Assembly (NCBI GenBank): GCA_025331435.1
Contig: JAIWNI010000003.1
Span: 62,001-126,000, forward strand
Reading direction: 5' to 3'
Length of the DNA: 64,000 nucleotides
DNA from: Choanephora cucurbitarum
Taxonomy: Eukaryota > Mucoromycota > Mucoromycetes > Mucorales > Choanephoraceae
The notes beneath the pieces are model-generated. The model saw only the letters and a program-made list of their open reading frames with translations, was not told where the DNA came from and did not search any database. Positions within the stretch are counted from its first letter, which is position 1, and the number at the start of each line of letters is the position of its first letter. Below are positions 26,201 through 38,006 of this stretch, in pieces. A program made the position numbers and the translations under genes.

Positions 26201-28089
26201 ATAACCATAGATCATCAAGACAAAATCAATCCAATAGGAGCCAATAGAGATCAAATCGATCCAATTACCAAAACTGTGCAGATAAGCGCTATGATTGTTA
26301 ACAAACAAAGTTTCGGTTTCATTGTCTACTGTTGCTGCTGAAGGCAATTGCTCTTTGGCTATCTCTGTAACAATAGCACTACCTCTGATAGTGGTTGGTA
26401 GAGAGTGTTTGCGTTTCCATAAGTTGCCCATAGTTGAAACATTGGTATTAAGATAAGGCTTATGTGGTGAAATAATCAATCCATAGGCAACAATCTTAAG
26501 TAATGCTTCGACACTAAACAAAGAAAGTGTAAGAGATATACCAACCATTTAGTCATTTTGTGCAATACTAACGTATAGATTATTTGTATGAATAAAATGG
26601 GGTAATGTGTCCATTGGCCACCAAACGTTGATTTTTGATCATTGCTAGTGATAGGTGTTGAAGCAAGTAAAAACCAATGGAGAACCATCAGAAAGAATAA
26701 GCTTACTTCCACATATCTTGTTTCATTAAAGGAATTAATTAGAGTTGGGTCATGAATAGCTTGATTTAGTCTTATTTACCTTTTTCGGATAAAATACCAT
26801 ACATATAAACGAATTGGGTTATTTGGTCCGAACAGGTACAGTGTATGGCCCTGCAGTGGGTTAGGTTGAACATCAGGCAATAACACAGGTTTATTGACTG
26901 TCTCTGGGATATCATGTTGTTCTTGTGTTGGCTTGTGCCCAGCTTCCGAATTGTAGTCCATGATGTCTGATTTCTCATCCCAGCTGGTAGCAAATGATAG
27001 CCATGAATGTCTATGCTTGTGGCTTCCTGGTTTCTTTACTGAAGAAGCTGAGTTTGTTGTGTTCATCTCATTAGTAGGAAATGGGTTTAAAACCTTCTCG
27101 TTTGCATCAACTGAAGAAACTATCTCTATAGTGACGGGTAAACGGGCCTGCTCTATTTCCTTTTCTTCTACTTTTTCTTCTTCTTCTAGTTCTTCTTTTG
27201 CCGCTTGGGGTGGTTTGTGTAAATTAAGATCGAATGCTTCATATTGAGCAACTTGGTTTGATTCAGATGCTCTTGTATTGATCACTCGCTGTGCGGTTTG
27301 GTATAATAGATCAATGAGAAAATATTTGCTTTTGAGATCTGCCTGTGCTGACGGGTTTTGAGGTTGTCTATGGTATGCTCTAGAATGATGTTGTGAGTGA
27401 TGAGATTGATGTTGGTGGGTATCCATGTAACGATGATTGGGACTGTAGGCATGCATTGAAACACTATTGCGTATAGAAGAGCCACTGACTGATGTACCAG
27501 TGTGTTGCTTTCTTGATCTTTTACCATCTTCTCTAGATGATTCTGATAGGGTAGGTCGGAAAGTGTCTAGTTCGTAGCCCCATTCGCTCAAAATTGGGCT
27601 ATATATAGCAGATTTCTCTGGGTCTCGCCCATAAGATGCAGAAGAAGAAGAGCGTTCGTGCGATATGCCAGGCGTAGATATACCTAAGCCTGCAGTGACT
27701 CGTTCGTCTACGACATCGTTAGACATGTAGGTATCTGGCATGGCGGGCTTTTGCTCATGTCGACGTCTTGATTTCTCTTTCTGTAACAAAAGACGATCAA
27801 GTTTGTTTTTTCGTTGAAGCAAGTCTTTTGTGAGTGGCAAAGGCGTATTTGGAGGTAGTAGATTGGGTGCATTATTACTGCCACTTTGATTTGCTGGTGT
27901 GTTGCTGTAATGTGAGGGCGACGATAAGGAAGGGATTGTGGCTGTATTAGGAGTTGGTTGTGAAATAGACTGTGAGGGTTCTGTTAATATGATTTGGGGT
28001 ATAGAAGTAATCGAAATTTGGCTGTGGTTGGCAGGAGGTGGATTTTCCTCATTACTTTTTGCATCAAACAAACCATTAGAGTTTGCCAT
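20223..28089 (-). CDS. CCH1: Cch1-type voltage-gated calcium channel alpha subunit
   Basis: Pore subunit of the fungal high-affinity calcium influx system at the plasma membrane. Roughly 18-20 exons and about 2,200 residues. Exon 1 (28089-26780) is a disordered cytoplasmic N-terminus; it splices in phase to 26716-26573, 26513-25972 and 25892-25553. Four six-TM repeats follow. The pore loops read SMELWTD, YTSETWT, TSTEGWVDS and TTGEAWVS, giving a Glu at each filter position. Repeat III keeps an S4 with regularly spaced Arg (SLRILRLIRYF); the S4 of repeats II and IV is poor in Arg. The tail at 21.2-21.8 kb has an EF-hand-like segment (ADIDTRASGYIQKEDV). A disordered C-terminus ends DMLRDEDA. 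Confidence 0.9.
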
Positions 28090-28825
28090 GATGGATAAAT
28101 ATCAAGATAGAAATCGACAAACAAACAAGAAAAAAAAAAGAAATAAAGAAAAATGATCATTGCTTAACCAATATTTGTTTCGGCGCTCAATTCTCATTTT
28201 TCAACACAACTGATTTGAGAGCCCCAAAGTACTGGAATACCCGTCTAACTAAAAACATAGGCGGACTTTATCAAAAAGAAAAAAAAAAGTTTAAAAGAAA
28301 TAGTAAACCATCAATCTATCAAACCTCAATATCAACTTTCTTTCACTTAAGACATGAAGATTGACTATTAAAAGAGGAAAGGACTAAAGCATTCCTCTAA
28401 CTTCTGTTTTCTTATTATCTTTTATTGTCCAAGAGTATGGCTAAACAAACAACCACCCTGAGTATAAATTAACAGGACAGACAGAGAGAGAGACAGAGGG
28501 TAATGGTTTTTGAGTCAATCTTGGTACTTCGTCACAAAGGCAACAGATTCTTGTGTGTGGAATGTTTTATTTACACAAGCTTGTGCCGGGCCATTTGATT
28601 CTATAGAACACTGATGTAATGTCTGTTATCAGGTGCCCTTACGCGTTTTTGTCTAATTGTGTATGGTAACTCCATTTTGTCATCAATCTGACAAGTTGTA
28701 CTTTCTTCTTTTATGCATTCTGTTACTGTTCAACCTCATATACTCCGCATTACCGCTTGCTCTACTTTTTTGTTTTTCGAAAAAAAAATATTTTTTTTTT
28801 TGTATTCTTTATCTAGTTACATATT
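28090..28825. promoter_or_regulatory. divergent promoter region of CCH1 and COQ4
   Basis: 736 bp between two diverging start codons. It contains an AG-rich run at about 28478-28498 and long A or T runs just before the COQ4 ATG. No coding potential of note; specific sites cannot be assigned. Confidence 0.45.
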
Positions 28826-29787
28826 ATGCAACGGGTACGCTTGTTCAGTCGACATATTCTTCAACGCCCAACATCTCGCATTGGCATTCGTGCACTAACT
28901 ACCTCTTCAACCCTAAGATCGTCTGAGCAAGGTTAGTTTGTTGCCCGTATTAAAACCCAACATATTGACTTGACATGTCCTTGTAGAATATAGAAACCAA
29001 AAGAAACTTTATGAAACACATATACCTATTTCCAATATAGAGCGAACAGTACTGACCATTGGCTCGGCTTTTGCAGCCTTGAATAACCCTTTACGTGGAG
29101 GTAGTGAGCAGTAGTAGAATGTCATACAAAAGTGGTTTACTTATATGTTCAATTTCTCTCTTTTCCTTTTTAGATATGGTAGCTGCATTAGGCGAAACAA
29201 CAGGTCATCTATTTTTAAGCCGTATGCGAGACCAAATGCTTGAATCAACTGTTGGAAGACTTATTTTGCGAGAAAGACCTATAATCAACACACGCACCAT
29301 TGACTTTGATAAACTCAAGCAAACCTGTGCCCCTGGTACATTCGGCTACACGTATATCCATTGGCTTGAGGATCAAGGTGTCACACCTGATACTCGCTGT
29401 GATGTCAAATATGTAGATGATGAAGAGTTGGCTTATGTGATCAAGCGTTATAGAGAAATTCATGATTTCTTTCATACCTTAACAGGATTAGGTGTCACTG
29501 TAGAAGAAGAGATTGCACTTAAATGGTTTGAATGGGCACAAACTGGTTTACCTATGACAATGATGGCTTCTCTTGTAGGACCTGCTCGCATGTCAGCTGC
29601 TGAGCGCCACAAACTATACACAGACTATGTTCCATGGGCATTGCAATGTGGATCTTCTTGCACGCCCTTAATGAATGTGTATTACGAAGAGCATTTTCAT
29701 ACACCTCTAGATGAATTCCGTCAACAGTTGGGTATTATCTTGCCACCCAAGCACAGTTCAATGGATTCATCCACCTCATCATTTTGA
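28826..29787 (+). CDS. COQ4: ubiquinone biosynthesis protein COQ4
   Basis: Matrix-side protein of the mitochondrial inner membrane that organises the coenzyme Q synthesis complex. Exons 28826-28931, 28987-29100 and 29174-29787 are in phase and give 277 residues, typical for the family. The start is supported by an Arg/Ser-rich leader (MQRVRLFSRHILQRP) typical of mitochondrial import. The COQ4 zinc-binding motif is visible as HDFFHTLTGLG followed by Glu residues and KWFEW. GDMVAALGETTG and the QWALQC-like VPWALQCGSS region also match the family. Confidence 0.93.
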
Positions 29788-30316
29788 TTTAGTTAGAAAT
29801 AATAAAAAAAGTTTATTACATTAGAATTTAGTATCAAAGACATTACAGGCAAAAGCTACTTCTGACTATACCAAGTGTAGATAACCCGATTGTTCATTCT
29901 TTCGACACAGACACCAACTTGTAATATTCAAAAAAGACAAATGATCCAATGTCTCGTGTCCAATAGAAATTGAGTATAGATAAGATGATTTTTTTTATTG
30001 AAGTTACACACATACACAAAAGCATAAAATAGCTTATTTTATTAAGCTTTTTTTTTAAGACAGAAATGACATTTGATTTTCAACAGATCTTTGAATGTGA
30101 TACACTGAAAAAGGAAGCGAAGAGTAATGTTTTATTTCTTTGTTTGCAAAAAAAATGACTCAAGTTTAAATACGTAGGTGGCGTGAAAAAAAAAAACTAT
30201 CATTATGCAAAAAAAAAAAACGTGTGACATACAAGTTTCACATGCGTGAGATACCTACATAAATGACAAGTTCTTTTCTTTCTCTTTTCTTCTCTTTTTT
30301 GTCTCTAATTTCAAAT
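29788..30316. promoter_or_regulatory. COQ4 3' end and IF1 promoter
   Basis: AATAAA-like sequence at about 29800 directly after the COQ4 stop may serve in polyadenylation. The rest is A/T-run rich and leads to the IF1 ATG at 30317. An in-frame ATG at 30263 would add a hydrophobic Phe/Ser-rich extension and seems less likely as the start. Confidence 0.4.
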
Positions 30317-30636
30317 ATGTTCATCAAATCTACTCAACGCGTTTTTACCAGACTTATAGTTCGTGTGCCCAAGCGTACTGTCATGTATCAGACTGGAAGT
30401 GAAGGTGCAACTGCTCAATCTGGCTCTTTTGGTCAAAAGGAAAAGGCAATTGAAAATCAATGGGCCCGTGCTCATGTAAGTGAATGATCATATAGATGGT
30501 ACTTAGTCTCCTAATGCCTTTATTTTAGGATGCGGAAAAGCTCAAGATTCTTCGAGAGGCCTTACAGAAACACGAAAAGGAAACTGCCACTTTAAAAAAG
30601 AACATCGAAGATTTAGCTAAGAAGCATGAATCTTAA
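30317..30636 (+). CDS. INH1: mitochondrial ATP synthase inhibitor IF1
   Basis: Small helical protein that blocks ATP hydrolysis by F1-ATPase when the membrane potential falls. Exon 1 is 30317-30475 and exon 2 30529-30636, phase 0, 88 residues including the leader. The leader is basic and amphipathic (MFIKSTQRVFTRLIVRVPKR). The mature part has the family pattern: a Gly/Ser-rich start (GSEGATAQSGSFGQKEKAIEN), the minimal inhibitory helix with EKAIENQWARAHDAEKL, and a C-terminal coiled coil with HEKETATLKKNIEDLAKKHES. The His residues could give pH-dependent dimerisation as in relatives. Confidence 0.9.
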
Positions 30637-30868
30637 CCCGCTTTACTTTTGTTGTCTTTTCTGTTTCCCTTGTAATTAGTATAAATAAAAACTTGACAGA
30701 AAGTTTACTTTCTTGATTAACAGTGTTGTCAAACTGTTGAAGTTGATTTGCTCCGAGGAGTTATTTGATAAAAAAAAACAGTACGAGACAGTGGGTAAAA
30801 CTCTATTCCTATGATATGCAGATATACTTCTTTTGAAACAATCTGTTTATTGAATTCTTAACAGTTTC

Positions 30869-32230
30869 TTAGGCAGTCATGTATGTGTTGATATCAACTT
30901 CCTCAGGGAGAGGCTGAATGTTGATTTCAAAACGACTTTGAACAGAGTTAAGCACATCGGTATCCTTTTCATCAGATACAAAAGTGATACCTAAACCCTT
31001 GGTACCAAAACGACCGGCACGGCCTACACGATGCAAGTAAGAATCAGCACTATCGGGCATGTCATAGTTAATGACGATATTGACACGTTCGATATCAATA
31101 CCACGACCAAAGATATCAGTAGCTACCATAATACGCTTCTCAAAATCTTTAAATGACTTGTAACGCTTGATACGTTCATCTTGAGTCATTTGGGAGTGGA
31201 TACAGATACTAGGGAAGTTACAATCAGACAGAATACGGTTGAGTTCGTTGGCGCGAGAGACTGAACGAACAAAGATGCAGACCTGGTTGAATTCAAGTGT
31301 GTCCAACAGATCATTTAGCTTACGGTTCTTTTCTCTCTCTTCTAGTTTGATATAGAACTGTTGAAGACCATGAAGTGTCAGCTTGGCTTCATCATCCACA
31401 TAAATTTCAAGAGGGTTCTGCATAAACTTCTTACAGACAGGACGCATCTCTTTAGCAAGTGTGGCAGAGAACATCATGACTTGCTTATGATGAGGTGTAG
31501 CACGGAAGATATCTTGGACATCACGACGCATGTCTAATTGTTCCAGCATCTTGTCACATTCATCAAGCACAAAATGCTTTACTGAGTTTAATGTCAAGTG
31601 CTTTTCGCGCACTAAAGCCAAGACACGGCCAGGTGTACCAACCAAAATATGAGGACATCTAGCCTTGTCTTTCAAAAGCTCTACATCCTTTGTCATAGGT
31701 ACACCACCATAGAATACCTCAGTACGAATGTCAGGCAAGTACTTTGAGAAACGAGCATATTCATTCTTGATTTGGAAAGCCAGTTCACGTGTGTGACAGA
31801 GTACGATCACAGAGACTTCACCATTGGTAGGTTCGATCTGTTGTAATGTGGCCAAGACAAAGACAGCTGTCTTACCCATACCAGACTTAGCTTGACAGAG
31901 TACATCCATACCCAAAATGGCTTGAGGAATACATTCTTGTTGAACTAAGGATGCCCGAATAACTTAGTCTTCTCTTAAAAATGATTGTAAGAAAGTCTAA
32001 CCTTCTGAAGGATGTTCAAAACCACAATCGACAATACTTCTCAAGAGCTCAGGCTTCAAAAGGAAATCACGGAAACCAGTGGAATGAATACCAACATAGG
32101 AACCCTTCTTGTCCTTTTTGTCGTCAATTCCATTTGCTTCTATCTCACTGATGCTAGGTTTCTGATCTAATTGTTCTTCCTCTTCTTCTTCATAATCAAT
32201 AAGATCGTCATTATGTTCGACAGATGCCAT
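30869..32230 (-). CDS. SUB2: DEAD-box RNA helicase Sub2 (UAP56)
   Basis: Nuclear ATP-dependent RNA helicase in spliceosome assembly and TREX-coupled mRNA export. Exon 1 is 32230-32002 and exon 2 31944-30869; the split codon is Val and the product has 434 residues, normal for Sub2. Acidic N-terminus ([15 protein letters not shown]) and [20 protein letters not shown] as in UAP56. Helicase motifs: AKSGMGKT (I), TPGR (Ib), DECD rather than DEAD (II), SAT (III), [10 protein letters not shown] (V) and [10 protein letters not shown] (VI). DECD and the N-terminus separate it from eIF4A. Confidence 0.96.
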
Positions 32231-32780
32231 GGTACTAATAAATTATACGCGTTTCTTTTTTGATTAGTTATCAGCCAAGAGTCATTTGTGAGATTGAAAT
32301 AGGCATAAAAACAAAGAAAAAAGAGGGGGAATGTCTAACCTAATATCGTTTACTTTGCTTTACTTTATTGGACTGAGGTAAAGGAAAGGAGAAGTAGACA
32401 AAGAAAAAAAAAAGAGAGAATAGGCTTATGCATGACGTTAACGGACAAGCTTACGGAGTTCAAACTCATAGTATGTTACACCACAAGCTTATTTCAAAGA
32501 TGATCTCTTGATACATAAGGAATCTGTATTCAATTTTGATTCTCATTGTATTTTCTATTGGTGCTACATTTGTAAATATACATAACTGCTGAAGTCAATT
32601 GAGATTTCTTTGAAAATTTCTCAGTCTTTATTCTATCAATCTGGACTCTACCTGCTAGCATCTTAATGTGTATAGGCTGTCTGAAAGGGGACAAACCCTC
32701 TTTGGTACAGTGTTTTCAATAACATCATGAAACGTATAGGATAAAAGAAAGAGAAAGAGAAAGGACGTTTATTTCTTGTT
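32231..32780. promoter_or_regulatory. SUB2 upstream region
   Basis: 550 bp upstream of SUB2 and downstream of the Pumilio gene, both on the minus strand. A purine-rich run lies at about 32396-32420. No other coding sequence is seen. Confidence 0.4.
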
Positions 32781-35700
32781 TTATTTACAACTGAGTAATG
32801 CTTTTGACTCGTTTGAGGCACAAATATCAGCCAAGGCCTTTCCATATTCAGTACCTGATAACTGCTTTAATACAGCACAGACAGGCTCTTTTATTTGCCT
32901 CTTTTCATCTTCTGATAAATAATCACTTGAAAGCAACTTTAGAGTAAGCCCTAACCCGCGGGACTGGTCAGATACGATGGCTTGAAGATTACTTAATTGA
33001 AGCATAGCTTTCAAGATCAATTGCTTCGCTTCTTGGTCTACATCTTGATTGATCAGTTTCAAAAGTATTTGAGATCCAAGCTTATGTGTGGCTACATCAA
33101 CAAATTGAGGCATTAGCTGAGTGGCCAATAAACAATGTCGGTTCTGCATAGATGAGCAATCAATGAGCCAGGAGACCAAGAGTGCGCCATTTGAGTGTAT
33201 GGCTAATGAGGTTGCATTTTGTAATAGAGCAGCCATGATAAGTATCTAATGGTTGAAAAAGAAAAAAAAAGTGTTGATTAGTTGTTCTAAGAAATAGACT
33301 GGTGTCTTTACCCTTTGAGAAGTATTGACTAGATCACTCTCAAGTATACCTCGAACGGCTCTAACACCGAATCTTCCTTGAGCTATAAGTAAGCATTTCT
33401 CGACCATTGCGTTCATTATAAATTGAGTATTTCCTTTTAGCCTCAAACAACATTGAACTACATAATTGCCGAATTGATCTAATAATAGAGCTGGTATATA
33501 AGGCTGAATATTGGCAAATACAATTTGAATCTATTGGCATTAATTAGACTTTTTTGTACTTTCTTTAGGAGAGACAAGAAGAAAAAAAAAGGAGAAAAAA
33601 GGGAGAAATAGCAAATAGCGACTTGCCTGTTTTGGAGTTGTCATCGAATCGATAATTTTCTGAGCTGCCCAAGTACCGTTCTTGTGGATACCTAATGCAG
33701 CTAGATGAGGTGCAACTATCTCTAACATCATGGTCTTTACGTTTTCAGAACATCTCTCAAAAAGACGTTGTGCTACAGTGTTTCCAATGTAATCTAACAA
33801 CGACCCATTAGAATCCAAAAAAAAAACCCTTTTTTTTCTTTGAGCTTACCACTACAAATTTCAGCCATTTCATTCATACAATCTAGAGCAATAGCATCTG
33901 CTTGTTTGACATCTTCTTTGTTACAATTATCCAATTTCTTTCTGATGTCTCGCAATTTGCCAATGTCATGCTTTCTTTTGAGTCCATATTCAGGTACAGA
34001 AGGAATTGAGTCACGATAAGAAAATGGCTCAAATGCTTTTTTTTTTGAAATAAGTATGAGCATCTATGCTTGACAAAAAAAAAAGGAGGAAAACTTACCT
34101 TTTAATAACTCAATGGCACTATCTTGAGCACCCAACTGACTCATGAGATACCAAAGCTCTTGATTGTATTTAGCTTCCCGATGCTCTATCATGACTTCTT
34201 CTATTGATGTACTAGAAGCATATTTGGAGTCGCTTGCCTTTAAATTACTGTTGGAAGGTACTTTGGCGAAACCTAAGCGAATGCCCCAGAATTCTTGAAC
34301 ACTTGCATCGTTCTGGACAAGTGCATCTCGAGCAGCGCTTGCGGCCCGACTTGTTTCAAAGTTAATAAATGCACAATTTTTATGAATTAATACGCGAATC
34401 GATTCAATTGGACCAAACAACGAAAATACACGTTGAAGTGATGCCTGTGTTGTTCCTGTAGGTAAATTACCAAGCCCTTATAATAAATAGGTCAGTTTCT
34501 CTCCCTAAAAAAAAAAGATAATGATAGAATGCTTACAAAGGGCTCTAGTAGGTTGAGAGACAACAGGTTGTTCAATTAATGTTGTTGTATTAGGTATTAC
34601 GTTCTCCGTTCTTCCAAAGCCAACACGCACAATGCATGACCCGATCCTTCCTCCCAAATTAGTCAGAATGTCCTCTTTTGCATGTATAGCATCCTCTAGA
34701 TGATAGAAATTGATAAAAGCGCACTCTTTTTCTAACAATAACCGTGTGCTTTCGACAGAACCATATTGAGAGAAAAATGATGTCAATTCATCTACTGTCA
34801 TTGAACCATCTATGTTGCCAACCCATAAGGAGCGAGAGGCATTACTGTTGCTAAGCATGGAGCTAGAAAGAGATCCGATAGGCATGGGCATAAATTGATG
34901 AAGAGTCATTGAGTTGTTCTAAATATAAAAAAAAAAGAGGAGGAGGTAGATGACCTTCTGTTTTAGATTGTTTTGAGGGAAGTAAGCTAATTAAACTTAC
35001 TTCTATATCCGTATTTCTGTTTACATGCTTATTATTTTGATGAATGATATTGGCAAGAAATTCAGAATCGCCTAAGGAGAGAGAAGGCTCCATGGCCGGT
35101 GGAGGTGGTACAGGTGAGCCTGGAAAGGCAGGATCATCATGAAGTGTGCCTAGTTGCATTTTCCAGAGCGATGATATGTTCATTCGATTGTTATGGTCCA
35201 TTCGGCTCATACTAGATGCTCTAGGTCTGTTGGATGATAAGGGTATAGGATCAACTGAAAGTGAAGGCAATGGATGAGGTGCGCTATACAGTCCATTGAT
35301 AAAAGAAGAAGAAGAAGGTGTAGTTTGATAGATAGCAGTGTTATTTACAGAGTAAGATCGACTTCTCAAGGTTGACCTTTGTTGTTTTTGTTGAGATAGA
35401 GGCAAGACACTGCCAATTGGTGGTGTAGCAAGATGGGTAGAGGCAACCGACAGAGGACTCCTGCTGCTCTCCGTATCTTTGTCGTCATCGAGACCTAGAG
35501 ATCTCAATGTTCGTGCGATATCGTCTCCTTGAGGCAACTCGGATGATGTGGGTGAAAAATTAGGATCGACTGTACTGGACCACCCATTATAAGTCGGCAA
35601 ATTAAGAGAGCCAGATCGATGCCTGTTATTAAGAAAACTAAGCGAGGCAGACGGCATTATTATAGACGGAGTAAGTTGAGGTGGCGTAGAATCAAGGGAG

Positions 35701-35997
35701 GGCATTGTGCCAGCGCGAGCACGTCGCATAGGCAGAACAGAACATCCATTAGCGGTGTTTCCTATTGACTCGAAGCTGGGTTTATTATAGACTGTGCTAT
35801 CTAAAACATGACTTAGATAGCTTTGGTTATAGTCTTCTACAAAAGAAGCGTCTCCTTCTTCAGCCACTGCACATAAGTCTCTATGTTGAGTAATTGTGAC
35901 AGTTAGGTCATCTTGAAAAAAATTTTTTTTTTATTAATGCTATATGTAGAGCGTACCTTGAAGCCTGAAAATATTGTCGGTCTTTTTGATGCTGCAT
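32781..35997 (-). CDS. RRM-Pumilio RNA-binding protein (Jsn1/Puf2-like)
   Basis: Post-transcriptional regulator that binds mRNA 3' UTRs. The start exon is 35997-35957 (MQHQKDRQYFQAS), joined in phase to the exon from 35880. About nine exons follow, ending TAA at 32783-32781. Domain order: long Ser/Pro-rich disordered region; RRM1 (SLWVGNIDGSMTVDELTSFF); RRM2 (ALWVGNLPTGTTQASLQRVF); then at least six Puf repeats, for example DYIGNTVAQRLFERC, GTWAAQKIID and DQFGNYVVQCC. Two RRMs plus a short Puf array is the layout of the yeast Jsn1/Puf2 group. Some repeats have unusual RNA-contact positions (GRFGVRAVRGIL), so the recognition site cannot be read off. Confidence 0.85.
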
Positions 35998-36220
35998 AAT
36001 TTTTTTCTGGTAAAGGAAAGTATATAAGTGAAAAAGTTAAAAAAAGAAAAAAAAAAAAGAGAGATAAAAGGGAGCCACAATTCAAATAAGAGCTTAAAAA
36101 AGAGAAAAATAAAGTTCAATTAAGGGGTGGAGTTGTTTACGCACACTCAAACACATAAACACAAATTACGAAAAAGTCTGTCAATTACAGTCATTATAGT
36201 GTCAAATCATTATATTATTA

Positions 36221-37392
36221 TCAGTAACTGTAAACACCCTTTCCGGACTTCTTTCCAAGCCATCCGGCATCTACGTATTTTTGAAGCAAGACACTGGCGC
36301 GATACTTGGAATCACCAGTATTCTCGTAAAGCACCTTCATAATAGAAAGACAGGTGTCTAAGCCAATAAAATCGGCCAAAGTCAAGGGGCCCATTGGTAC
36401 ATTGGTACCCAGCTTCATTGTGGTATCAATATCTTCTGCACTGGCATTTTTCTAAAAAAAAAATATACGGTTAGACTCAGTTTCTTTGCTCGTTTCGGGT
36501 CAATAAACATACACTTTCTAAGAGAATAAATGCTTCGTTGATATAGGGCATCAAGAGACGATTGGCTACAAAACCAGGAATGTCCTCAACTACAGTAGTA
36601 GTCTTGCCCATAGCAGCAGCCAACTGACGTGTGGTATCAAGAACTTCTGGACTGGTAGCTATACCGGGAATAATCTCGACAAGCTTCATAACAGGTACAG
36701 GGTTCATAAAGTGCATACCAATCACTTGCTCAGCGCGTTTGGTGACACCTGCAATCTTGGTGATACTGATTGAACTAGTGTTTGTAGCCAAGATGCTTTC
36801 AGCTTTACAGATCTGGTCCAAATCTTTAAAGATTGCAGACTTGATATTCAGGTTTTCGGAAGCAGCTTCAATCACGAAATCAACATCCTTCAATTGAGTT
36901 AGTGAGTTGGTTGTTGAGACAAGCTCTCGAGTTATCTTGGCATGTTCAGAAGTAATTTTGTTCTTGGAAACATCTTTAGCAAGAAGCTTATCTACATTTT
37001 GAAAGGTAAGCACAAGGTAAGTCCTCCTTTCTCTGTGCTCTAATAGGCAACGTTGTCTTACCAAAGAACTGCATTCCCTTGTCGGTCTGTGCTTGGTTGA
37101 TATCCATCAACACAACTGGAAGACGGGTTACGTTGGCAGTGACATAAGCAATACCAAGACCCATCTGTCCTGACCCAATGACACCTACAGATTTTACTTT
37201 CTCGCTCTATTGTTTTCAAATCAGTTGTCTATCTTTCTCTCTTTGGGGGTTTCAAACTTACAACCGAAGTAATGCCCCTGGATTGTCCCTGATAAGACAA
37301 TGTTAATTTTCTTGGTTATGCTTTTTTTTAAATCTTCTTCTTACTCTAACACTGCTTCTAAGAGCAAATTGGCTGATGGAAGATGCAAGCAT
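36221..37392 (-). CDS. 3-hydroxyacyl-CoA (3-hydroxybutyryl-CoA) dehydrogenase
   Basis: NAD-dependent oxidation of L-3-hydroxyacyl-CoA in beta-oxidation. Five exons: 37392-37345, 37288-37262, 37206-37062, 36991-36513 and 36451-36221, in phase, 309 residues. The Rossmann motif [17 protein letters not shown] lies after a Ser/Arg leader that suggests mitochondrial import. Catalytic region [18 protein letters not shown] includes the active His. Also seen: [19 protein letters not shown] and [18 protein letters not shown] of the C-terminal helical domain. The C-terminus KGVYSY is not a peroxisomal signal. Exon 2 codes for just nine residues. Confidence 0.93.
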
Positions 37393-37770
37393 ATTTGTAA
37401 TAAACAAAGAGAACAAAGGAAATAAAAAGAAGATGGTCTGTCAGTTTTAAATTATATGCGCTGCTCCATTTTGTCACGTGCTCGTGTGAAGATCCGAGCT
37501 TTCAAAATTACAAACGCGCTTGGTTTAGGCGGCTATTACTTCATCCATTACTAAAGTCTCCAACCAGGCTCTTACGACAATCAGAAGGCTTATAACGACG
37601 CGTTGTTTTGCTAAAAATTTGTTAATGTGATGTGTTTGAGAAAGGCTTGCTTGAAATCTAGCAATTTCCTTTTTGGATTTTTTATTTTTGTCCCTCCCTC
37701 CCAGACACTAGCAGCCCTGCCGAAATATTTGTTGACTTTATGAGTTCTTCACTTTTTATTCTTAACTATT

Positions 37771-37864
37771 GCTCTGCCTTCTGCGCTAGGTATCGCCCTC
37801 GTAGCATGTTCTTGGCAGGATAGGTGGATGAGTATTCAGCTGTCTATACCTCCCTCGAAGCTCG
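37771..37864. repeat. 94-bp direct repeat, copy 1
   Basis: Starts GCTCTGCCTTCTGCGCTAGG. Copy 2 begins 142 bp later and differs at only two positions by my reading (both A/G or C/T changes). The unit is richer in G+C than its surroundings and has no long open frame. Confidence 0.85.
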
Positions 37865-37912
37865 TACTCAATAGTTCCTTATTTTCTTCATGGGCTCTTT
37901 TTTCTCATTGCT

Positions 37913-38006
37913 GCTCTGCCTTCTGCGCTAGGTATCGCCCTCGTAGCATGTTCTTGGCAGGATAGGTGGATGAGTATTCAGCTGTCTATGCCTCCCTCGA
38001 AGTTCG
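37913..38006. repeat. 94-bp direct repeat, copy 2
   Basis: Near-identical to 37771-37864. The 48-bp spacer between the copies is unrelated AT-rich sequence, though the bases just before each copy (ATT, ATTGCT) are also alike. Confidence 0.85.

Noticed and set aside
26717..26779. Apparent in-frame stop between CCH1 exons 1 and 2
   Set aside because: Using the acceptor at AACAAG (exon from 26716) joins in phase to YVEVSLFF, so no stop is read.
27282..27527. Open frame inside CCH1 exon 1, other frame
   Set aside because: Shadow of the coding frame, which is open for 436 codons and splices in phase.
30263..30316. Upstream in-frame ATG of IF1
   Set aside because: Adds a hydrophobic Phe/Ser-rich stretch; the ATG at 30317 gives a typical basic mitochondrial leader.
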